DNA from: Candidatus Nanopelagicales bacterium
Lineage (GTDB): Bacteria > Actinomycetota > Actinomycetes > Nanopelagicales > Nanopelagicaceae
Length of the DNA: 11,328 nt
Assembly: GCA_030832365.1 (NCBI GenBank)
Contig: JAURJF010000030.1
Span: 1 to 11,328, forward strand
Direction: 5' to 3'
Below, piece by piece: positions 6,508 to 11,328 of the stretch. The position numbers and the translations under genes are program-made. Numbering within the stretch: the first letter of the stretch is position 1; each line of letters starts with the position of its first letter. The notes under the pieces were generated by a model, which was not told the origin of the DNA, made no database searches, and saw only the letters and a program-made list of their open reading frames with translations.

Positions 6508-7485
6508 TTAACCCTTGGCCGATTTAGGCAGATAGGTGAATTTAGGTTCATTATCAGTTAGGAAGAACCAGAGCTGCCCCGGGGAAAAATAGGCAGGGCT
6601 TCCATCTTCAAGGCTCCAAGTAGTTGGCTCACTTAAGCTCGCTCGATTCCATAGGGCTTTAACAACTCTCTGGTTGCGAAGTAGATAGCCATGACCACTT
6701 CCAATTACCTCACTCTTTGGCGTTATTCCACCAAATTTATCGCCATACTCTGATGGCGAGATATTTACTATTTGAATCACCATCATCGTTGAGCCTAGTT
6801 GAATACCAGATGAGGCAATGTTTGCTCTCCCATTATGGTTTAGCAGAAATTTTTTCTCACTATCGCTCCAAATCGCTTTATAACGAGCATTCGGCCACTC
6901 TATCTCTGCAGAAATTATCTTCTTGGCGCCTTCTGCTCTAGCGCCATGTTGCCACCCTGGCTTCTTTGCTAATTCAACATCTCCAGCCTTTTCAAGGAGA
7001 AGATTTGGTCTAACCATCATGGAGTAAGGAGAGCGACGAGATGGATCATTAAAGTAAATAGAGGGAGGATTTCGTTCGGCGCTTAGATTTACCAAATTTG
7101 CAGCAGAAATTACTGGGCGCATTTTACTCTGCGCTCCACTATAGAGAAATCCAACTTTTCCATACTCACCAAGTATTGATAGATCGGAGATACGAGCTGA
7201 TCTGATAGGACCTAGTACCTCTGGATAATTTGAAGAGTAAATTCCCATAAGCCTTGTTAAGCCTGCTTCAACTTGAGTGATGTAAACAATGTCTGCTGCC
7301 TCAACTCCAGCTTGAGGACGGGCAGCGCTTGTGTCATCAAACTTAACGGCCAATACTTTTCCACTACTACCAGGAAGATTTGTATAGAGATTTCTCTCTA
7401 TCTCTACCTTCTCTTCTGCAAAAGGAAGCGATACGCAGGAAGAAAGAAATAGAGAAAGAAGAGTGAGTAAAAGTATTCTTTTCAT
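6508..7485 (-). CDS. DUF3048 (YerB-family) lipoprotein of unknown function
   Basis: This 325-residue protein is predicted to be exported and lipid-anchored. It opens with MKRILLLTLLSLFLSSC, a basic start, a hydrophobic core and a lipobox LSSC with C17 as the modified residue. The rest fits the DUF3048 family (YerB in Bacillus): RPQAGVEAADIVY at 56-68, VEAGLTRLMGIY at 72-83, LGPIRSARISD at 91-101, then a C-terminal domain with IGSGHGYLLR at 261-270 and SPGQLWFFLT at 301-310. The family has no settled biochemical role. The gene overlaps the preceding membrane-protein gene by 4 bases (ATGA), so the two are translationally coupled and may work together at the cell surface. The serine before the lipobox Cys is less usual than Ala or Gly but is accepted in known lipoproteins. 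Confidence 0.85.
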   Translation of the reverse strand: MKRILLLTLLSLFLSSCVSLPFAEEKVEIERNLYTNLPGSSGKVLAVKFDDTSAARPQAGVEAADIVYITQVEAGLTRLMGIYSSNYPEVLGPIRSARISDLSILGEYGKVGFLYSGAQSKMRPVISAANLVNLSAERNPPSIYFNDPSRRSPYSMMVRPNLLLEKAGDVELAKKPGWQHGARAEGAKKIISAEIEWPNARYKAIWSDSEKKFLLNHNGRANIASSGIQLGSTMMVIQIVNISPSEYGDKFGGITPKSEVIGSGHGYLLRNQRVVKALWNRASLSEPTTWSLEDGSPAYFSPGQLWFFLTDNEPKFTYLPKSAKG

Positions 7486-7997
7486 CGCTGCATCTCTACC
7501 AATGAATCATCTTCGAAGGCATATTTAACTGGTAGTGGGGCTTTGCCAGCTAGACGAAAGATGCGATAAATCAACTTTGATCTTCGGGCTCTGGCAGCTG
7601 AAACCCCTTCAATATGAAGTGAGATACCAACTTTTAGCCGCTCAGTTATCTGATCGAGTTCTTCGAATAAATCTGGGTATTTCTCAACCAACCAGCTCTC
7701 CTGTCGTAGGAGCAGAAGAACTGCCGTTAAAGAGCTCTCGGCTTCGCTACGAACTGAAATATCAGCAGCTCTTGCATGATGAGCAGCAAAGGTTAGTAGC
7801 AAGTTTGCCGCAGGATCTGTCTCAGGAAAGTGAGTTAACTCCAGAGCAAGTGAGGCTCTTCTCTGCAAAATAGCATCAAGGTTAGCCCAAGAGGTTTCAA
7901 CCCTCTGATGAAGACGATCTAGCCTTGTTGCGCTAAAGGTGAGATACCAGATAACAAGTAAAATAATTAACGGCGCAATAAATATTGGTAAATCCAT
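7482..7997 (-). CDS. LemA-like single-pass membrane protein
   Basis: A 171-residue protein with one N-terminal membrane segment at about residues 5-22, followed by a long helical, Arg/Glu-rich region. The stretch RLDRLHQRVETSWANLDAIL at 25-44 and the following QRRASLALEL (45-54) resemble the LemA pattern (N-terminal anchor, then paired helices with R-L-x-x-R-V-x-x-x-W-x-x-x-D-x-x-L-x-R-R). The rest is shorter and more divergent than classical LemA. The C-terminus (IFRLAGKAPLPVKYAFEDD at 145-163) looks like a conserved tail, but no catalytic motif is seen. It begins one base inside the pimA stop, with a strong AGGAGG, and overlaps the downstream lipoprotein gene by 4 bases. The function is unknown; its position suggests an envelope role. 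The LemA relationship is judged by eye and should be treated as probable, not certain. Confidence 0.72.
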   Translation of the reverse strand: MDLPIFIAPLIILLVIWYLTFSATRLDRLHQRVETSWANLDAILQRRASLALELTHFPETDPAANLLLTFAAHHARAADISVRSEAESSLTAVLLLLRQESWLVEKYPDLFEELDQITERLKVGISLHIEGVSAARARRSKLIYRIFRLAGKAPLPVKYAFEDDSLVEMQR

Positions 7998-9169
7998 TAC
8001 TCCTCCTCACCTCTTGTAAAGAGCCTGCTCCATGACCTTGCCTCTGACAGTAGCGTTACTTTCTCATCTTCTCCTCTGGCATGGAGATAGACATTCATAA
8101 TCTCATCGCCGACCTGAGCCCAATCAAATCTCTTTGCATATTGACTTCCTAACTCAGAATAACTCCTTGCTAACTCTTTATCTTTAAGGAGTCTAATCAA
8201 CTTCTCTGCAAGGTCAGAGGCATTCTCATTTTCAAAAAGTAAACCATATTTACCATCTTCAAGAAGTTGGCTAAATGCTGGAATATTACTCGCCACAATC
8301 GGAACGCCAGATGCCATCGCTTCGGTAAGGATTATTCCAAATGATTCACCGCCGGTATTTGGGGCTACATAGACACTTACTGACTTTAGAAAAGATGCTT
8401 TAGCCTCATCATCAATTCTTCCAAGAAATCTTATCCGTGAGCGAAGAGCTGGATTAACCCTCTCCATCGCCTCCATGCCATCTCCTGGCCCTGCGATAAG
8501 AAGGCGAACATCTGGGAGAGCAAGAGCGATCTTAGGAAGTGCTTCAAGGAGAATATTTAGCCCCTTGCGCGGCTCTGAAAACCTTCCAATAAATCCAATG
8601 GTTAGCTCCCTACTCCAAGCAGGATTAGCTTCTGCTCTCTCATAGAAGTGTGCGCTGATTCCATTTGGTATGACTACAGCATCAGTGTCTAGATGAATTC
8701 GCAGGGTTTCTCGAGCAATTTCACTAACTGCAATCCTTGCTCTTAGTTTTTCAATAACAGGTTCTAGAAATGGCGCGATAGCAAAGGTGACTTTCTGACG
8801 CGGGGCTGCTGCATGAAATGTTCCAACCAGTGGCCCTTCGGCAATTGAGCAGGCAAGAAGAGAAAGAGAGGGAATTGCTGGTTCGTGTAGATGGAGAACA
8901 TCAAAATCTCCGCCAGCTACCCACTGCCTAACTCTTGATGCGGCAACTGGACCAAAGAGAACTCTTGCTACTGCTCCGTTATAGGGAATTGCAACTGGCC
9001 TTCCAGCGCTCACTACAAAGTTTTCGACAATTGAACTCTCATCACTTGCCGGAGCCAGAACAGAGATCTCATGGCCCTGATCTAGATAGTGATAAGCAAG
9101 ATCTCTTATATGTGCCTGAACTCCTCCTGGAACATCCCAGGCATATGGCGAGATTAATCCGATCTTCAT
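7997..9169 (-). CDS. pimA: Phosphatidyl-myo-inositol mannosyltransferase PimA (GT4)
   Basis: PimA transfers mannose from GDP-mannose to the 2-position of phosphatidylinositol on the cytoplasmic face of the membrane, the first committed step to phosphatidylinositol mannosides. The 390-residue GT-B fold protein shows SPYAWDVPGGVQAH at 7-20 (acceptor side, Gly-Gly loop), FDVLHLHEP at 89-97, GTFHA at 116-120 with H119, IPNGI at 167-171, and the donor-binding IGRFSEPRKG at 194-203 with R196 and K202 at the same numbers as in mycobacterial PimA. GGESFG at 273-278 carries the GT4 EX7E pattern (E275, E283). The length is typical. It overlaps patA by 4 bases (ATGA) with GGAG five bases upstream. With pgsA and patA next door, PimA is much more likely than another GT4 mannosyltransferase. 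Confidence 0.93.
   Translation of the reverse strand: MKIGLISPYAWDVPGGVQAHIRDLAYHYLDQGHEISVLAPASDESSIVENFVVSAGRPVAIPYNGAVARVLFGPVAASRVRQWVAGGDFDVLHLHEPAIPSLSLLACSIAEGPLVGTFHAAAPRQKVTFAIAPFLEPVIEKLRARIAVSEIARETLRIHLDTDAVVIPNGISAHFYERAEANPAWSRELTIGFIGRFSEPRKGLNILLEALPKIALALPDVRLLIAGPGDGMEAMERVNPALRSRIRFLGRIDDEAKASFLKSVSVYVAPNTGGESFGIILTEAMASGVPIVASNIPAFSQLLEDGKYGLLFENENASDLAEKLIRLLKDKELARSYSELGSQYAKRFDWAQVGDEIMNVYLHARGEDEKVTLLSEARSWSRLFTRGEEE
7998..8007 (-). promoter_or_regulatory. Strong Shine-Dalgarno of the LemA-like gene
   Basis: The minus strand carries AGGAGGA formed by the last GAG codons of pimA, with GTA (part of the pimA stop) between it and the ATG at 7997. The pimA stop and the new start share one base (TAATG). 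This supports reinitiation after pimA and fixes the start of the downstream gene. Confidence 0.7.
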
Positions 9170-10056
9170 TCTCGCTCCACGAAATCACTATCAATGAATA
9201 TGCGCTGCTGCATATGCCATGAAGTTGGATCTGCTTTTATCGCATCCTCGAATCTATTTGCCAATACTTGAGTAACACGGGCGATCTCGGCTTTTCGCTC
9301 TGCGCTTTTATCAACCTTTATTGGAGGGGCGCAATCAATAACGATTCCATCTTCAACGTATGAAACAAAGACTGTTACTAAATCGGCCCCTGTCTCTAGG
9401 GCAAGAATTGCAGGACCAGCTGGCATCCTTGCTCTTGCTCCAAAGAAATTAACATCTATTCCTGACTTACTTAAATCTCTATCAGCAACTAGGGCAACTA
9501 ACTCGCCTTGATTTAGAAATGAACGAAGCTCTCCCATAACTCCAGCATCGAGATCTAGGATTCGAAGTCCAATGGATTCACGGTGCTTTAGAAACCTTCT
9601 AAAGAGTCGATCCGGCTTTAGATGCTCAGCAACGCTAATAACCTTAAGCCCTTGAGCGCAGAAAACCGCGCCAGCGTGATCCCAATTTCCTGCGTGTGGA
9701 ACAGCAACTATTACTCCGCGCTTGCTAGCAACTGGCTCAAAAAGGAAGTTGTCGTTAATACTTCTAGCGCTACTTAAAATCTTCTCTCTATCCCAATCTG
9801 AAATCCTGAAGGTGTCGCACCAATATCTCATCCCAGATCTAAGCCCTGAAAGAACTAAATCTTCTAGCTCTGCCTTACTAGCATCTGGTCTAACTTGAGA
9901 GTAGTTGCGCCGGAGCCTCTGCACTCTCTTGCCATTTCTTTTATAGGAGAACTTTGCCAGAGAGCTAAAGAGTGAGTATGCGCTTTTCTCTGGTAGCGCT
10001 CTAACAAAGCTCCATAACGCGCTATAGAGAAAATAGGTTAACCAATCCTTGATCAT
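9166..10056 (-). CDS. patA: Phosphatidylinositol mannoside acyltransferase PatA
   Basis: PatA moves a fatty acyl chain from acyl-CoA to the 6-position of the first mannose of PIM1 or PIM2 at the inner face of the membrane. The 296-residue protein belongs to the HtrB/LpxL-type lysophospholipid acyltransferase superfamily. It has an amphipathic or membrane-associating N-terminus (about 5-25), the basic RNGKRVQRLRRNY at 40-52, the catalytic HX4D box PHAGNWDHAG with H121 and D126, ADRDLS at 191-196, and FFGARARMPAGPA at 204-216, which corresponds to the conserved FFG-x5-P-x-G block. The start is taken as the ATG at 10056, five bases after AGGAAG. A TTG directly before it is too close to that Shine-Dalgarno. 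Order and overlap with pimA and pgsA support PatA over a generic LpxL acyltransferase. Confidence 0.9.
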   Translation of the reverse strand: MIKDWLTYFLYSALWSFVRALPEKSAYSLFSSLAKFSYKRNGKRVQRLRRNYSQVRPDASKAELEDLVLSGLRSGMRYWCDTFRISDWDREKILSSARSINDNFLFEPVASKRGVIVAVPHAGNWDHAGAVFCAQGLKVISVAEHLKPDRLFRRFLKHRESIGLRILDLDAGVMGELRSFLNQGELVALVADRDLSKSGIDVNFFGARARMPAGPAILALETGADLVTVFVSYVEDGIVIDCAPPIKVDKSAERKAEIARVTQVLANRFEDAIKADPTSWHMQQRIFIDSDFVERE

Positions 10057-10061
10057 CAATT

Positions 10062-10067
10062 CTTCCT
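10062..10067 (-). promoter_or_regulatory. Shine-Dalgarno deciding the patA start
   Basis: AGGAAG on the minus strand overlaps the pgsA stop codon and ends 5 bases before the ATG at 10056, but only 2 bases before the TTG at 10059. The spacing selects the ATG as the start of patA. Confidence 0.6.
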
Positions 10068-10659
10068 AGCTGCGAGCTACAACTAATAAACGCTGAACTA
10101 TAGTAATTAGCCCTAAAATATTAATCAGTAGCAATCCACCTGCCAGAGCAATATTAACTCCCAATCCGTAGAGCCCGGTTGCAGTTAAGATGATTATTAA
10201 GCGCTCAGCCCTCTCTGCGATTCCGACGCTACAAGCAATACCAAGTGATTCGGCTTTCGCTCTTATATATGGAATGAGAGCGCCCGTGATTAAAGCTAGA
10301 AGCGCCAGCAGAGCTAAATTCTTATTATCCCTTGATATGGCATAAGAAATCACTCCAGCATAGATAGCGGCATCTGTTGCGCGATCTAGAGTTGAATCTA
10401 TAAGCGCGCCCCACTTAGTTGTTCCCTGCTCTGAGAGCCTTGCCATAGTTCCATCAAAGAGATCGCTTAAGGCAAAGAGTGAGACCAAGAGAGTTCCAAG
10501 AAAGAAATCACCTTTAGAGAAAAAATAGAGAGCGCTGACTGAGCTGCCAATGGCCCCAATAAAAGTCAGCCAATTAGCGGTAATCCCAATTCTTAACAAG
10601 AATCTACAGCTGGGGGTAATTAACGCTGTGACTGGCGCTTTAAATCGATTCTGAATCAT
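10066..10659 (-). CDS. pgsA: Phosphatidylinositol phosphate synthase (CDP-alcohol phosphotransferase)
   Basis: This enzyme joins CDP-diacylglycerol and inositol 1-phosphate to give phosphatidylinositol phosphate, the precursor of phosphatidylinositol and PIMs. Numbered from the ATG chosen here (197 residues), it has the full CDP-alcohol phosphotransferase signature: D66, D69, G70, A73, R74, G84, D88 and D92 in the D-x2-D-G-x2-A-R-x9-G-x3-D-x3-D pattern. About six membrane helices surround it. IAERAERL at 147-154 resembles the actinobacterial inositol-phosphate enzymes. An in-frame ATG three codons upstream (10668) gives 200 residues. The shorter start is preferred because a TACGAT ends 7 bases before it and neither ATG has a Shine-Dalgarno. 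Adjacent patA and pimA favour inositol phosphate over glycerol phosphate as acceptor. It heads the leftward block. Confidence 0.92.
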   Translation of the reverse strand: MIQNRFKAPVTALITPSCRFLLRIGITANWLTFIGAIGSSVSALYFFSKGDFFLGTLLVSLFALSDLFDGTMARLSEQGTTKWGALIDSTLDRATDAAIYAGVISYAISRDNKNLALLALLALITGALIPYIRAKAESLGIACSVGIAERAERLIIILTATGLYGLGVNIALAGGLLLINILGLITIVQRLLVVARS

Positions 10660-10666
10660 TGAGTAC

Positions 10667-10672
10667 ATCGTA
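10667..10672 (-). promoter_or_regulatory. Candidate -10 of a leaderless pgsA promoter
   Basis: TACGAT on the minus strand, a TANNNT hexamer, ends 7 bases before the second in-frame ATG of pgsA (10659). A loose TTGGGT (10691-10696, spacer 18) could be a weak -35. If used, the message has no leader and the protein starts at that second ATG. The hexamer shares its TA (10671-10672) with the opposed -10 of the plus-strand gene. Confidence 0.45.
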
Positions 10673-10676
10673 GGCT
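10671..10676 (+). promoter_or_regulatory. Candidate -10 of a leaderless promoter for the EF-G-like gene
   Basis: TAGGCT on the plus strand ends 6 bases before the ATG at 10683, which has no Shine-Dalgarno. The best -35 is poor (TTCTGA at 10649-10654, spacer 16), and it lies inside the pgsA coding region. The box overlaps the opposed pgsA -10 by two bases. Confidence 0.42.
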
Positions 10677-10682
10677 TTAGCC

Positions 10683-11324
10683 ATGGACAAACCCAATATC
10701 TCGCCTGAGAAAAGTGGCGACATTCAGATTCTCTTGGCAGCAGATGCCTCGGCAGAGGCTGAAAATCTCGCCCCCCTACTCTCTAGAGATATCAAGGTAG
10801 CAACCCTTGATCCCAAGGGGACAAGTATTGAGGTTGCTCAGCAGTTAACTCAGGGAGTTAGCGCAATACTGCTTCTGGTTAGCGCTAAGAGCGGTATCTC
10901 CAAAGGGATGATTGAACTCTGGAATTATGCAATGGAGAGACAATTTCCAAGATTGGTTATTGTAAATAAGTTAAGTATGAGTGAGACTGATTTCGATGAC
11001 ATTGCACTTATTGTTAATCGAGTTCTAGAACAAGGCCTAACACCATACTTAGTCCTACATGATGAAGTTGGTGAACCTACTGGCTTGATTTCACTAGAGA
11101 GCAAAGAAGTTCACGACTACTCATCGGTTACCGCAAACAGATATATGGCAGATAGCGAGCTTCAATCACTTATCGAAGAGTTCGCCTCTGAATACGAAGA
11201 TCAGCTATCAGCCTTTGAATCTGATTCTTTTTCCCAAGGGCTCTTGGTTCCAATACTTCCAGTGATGGAATCTAAATTAATTGGAGTTAGCGAAATCAAA
11301 GAGTATCTAGCCCAAATAGAGTGA
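10683..11324 (+). CDS. Degenerate, stand-alone EF-G-type G-domain protein (probable pseudo-GTPase)
   Basis: A complete 213-residue protein that follows the G domain of an EF-G paralog (EF-G2-like) along its length but lacks the nucleotide motifs. IQILLAADASAEAENLAPLL (14-33) sits where EF-G2 has the strand plus P-loop, but the GxxxxGKT residues are gone. The switch I segment is missing, and TLDPKG (41-46) replaces DTPG. SAILLLVSAKSGISKGMIELW at 60-80 matches the strand and helix after switch II, and VIVNKLS (92-98) keeps NK but lacks the Asp of NKxD. The region from 120 (LISLESKEV at 135-143, then an acidic helix to 178) and LLVPILPVMESKLIGVSEIK (187-206) mirror the G' insert and the end of the EF-G G domain. 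Domains II-V are absent. Read by eye, it is a pseudo-GTPase of unknown role; membership rests on pattern, not on a database search. The TGA overlaps a GTG that could open another frame at the window edge. Confidence 0.65.
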   Translation: MDKPNISPEKSGDIQILLAADASAEAENLAPLLSRDIKVATLDPKGTSIEVAQQLTQGVSAILLLVSAKSGISKGMIELWNYAMERQFPRLVIVNKLSMSETDFDDIALIVNRVLEQGLTPYLVLHDEVGEPTGLISLESKEVHDYSSVTANRYMADSELQSLIEEFASEYEDQLSAFESDSFSQGLLVPILPVMESKLIGVSEIKEYLAQIE

Positions 11325-11328
11325 AACT

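Noticed and set aside
7535..7873. Plus-strand 112-codon frame opposite the LemA-like gene
   Set aside because: The minus-strand frame has a strong Shine-Dalgarno, is coupled to both neighbours and has a sensible membrane segment. The plus-strand frame has none of these.
8935..9222. Plus-strand 95-codon frame opposite the pimA start and patA end
   Set aside because: It is fully inside two well-identified genes, and its Gln/Arg/Leu-rich translation is typical of a shadow frame.
10057..10059. TTG start for patA, one codon upstream of the ATG
   Set aside because: The AGGAAG Shine-Dalgarno is only 2 bases from the TTG but 5 from the ATG, so the ATG is the better start.
1..11328. Search for tRNA or rRNA genes, CRISPR arrays, insertion sequences, riboswitches and rho-independent terminators
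   Set aside because: None seen. Coding density leaves no gap longer than 41 bases, and no GC-rich stem followed by a T-run was found in the gaps.

Overview
The window is a compact, almost fully coding piece of an actinobacterial chromosome. Twelve genes read leftward (minus strand) and one reads rightward at the far end. The order pgsA-patA-pimA-(small membrane protein)-(DUF3048 lipoprotein)-pdxS-pdxT-yebC-ruvC-ruvA-ruvB-secD-secF is the backbone arrangement known from Actinobacteria. The presence of phosphatidylinositol mannoside (PIM) genes points the same way. Base composition is low for the phylum (about 43-45% G+C by eye). Intergenic gaps are tiny: the longest is 41 bases, and several genes overlap by 1-4 bases. 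Together this fits a streamlined, lower-GC planktonic actinobacterium such as the freshwater acI / Nanopelagicales group. That assignment is inference and was not tested by phylogeny.

Layout from the transcriptional start of the minus-strand block (right) to its end (left): (1) 7.48-10.66 kb, envelope lipids. PgsA makes phosphatidylinositol phosphate, PimA adds the first mannose to phosphatidylinositol, and PatA acylates that mannose. They are followed by a LemA-like single-pass membrane protein and, overlapping it by ATGA, a DUF3048 lipoprotein (from 6.51 kb). (2) 4.97-6.47 kb, pdxS and pdxT, the two subunits of the DXP-independent PLP synthase. (3) 4.20-4.96 kb, yebC, a ribosome-associated or regulatory factor. 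(4) 1.97-4.17 kb, ruvC-ruvA-ruvB, the complete Holliday-junction branch migration and resolution set. (5) 1-1.96 kb, secD and the start of secF, the proton-driven Sec accessory complex. yajC, which commonly sits between ruvB and secD, is missing here.

At the right end a plus-strand gene (10683-11324) starts 14 bases from the first reading-frame ATG of pgsA. It encodes a 213-residue protein that follows the G domain of an EF-G paralog, but the P-loop, the DTPG motif and the Asp of NKxD are gone and domains II-V are absent. It looks like a stand-alone pseudo-GTPase and is the most unusual gene in the window.

Regulation: several starts (secD, pdxS, pgsA, the EF-G-like gene and possibly ruvC) lack a Shine-Dalgarno sequence but have a TANNNT hexamer ending 6-8 bases before the ATG. 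This is the geometry expected of leaderless transcripts, which are common in Actinobacteria. The divergent pgsA / EF-G-like pair appears to share two bases of two opposed -10 boxes. Other starts (patA, pimA, the LemA-like gene, secF) have ordinary Shine-Dalgarno sequences and look translationally coupled. No RNA genes, insertion sequences, CRISPR arrays, long repeats or convincing terminators were seen.
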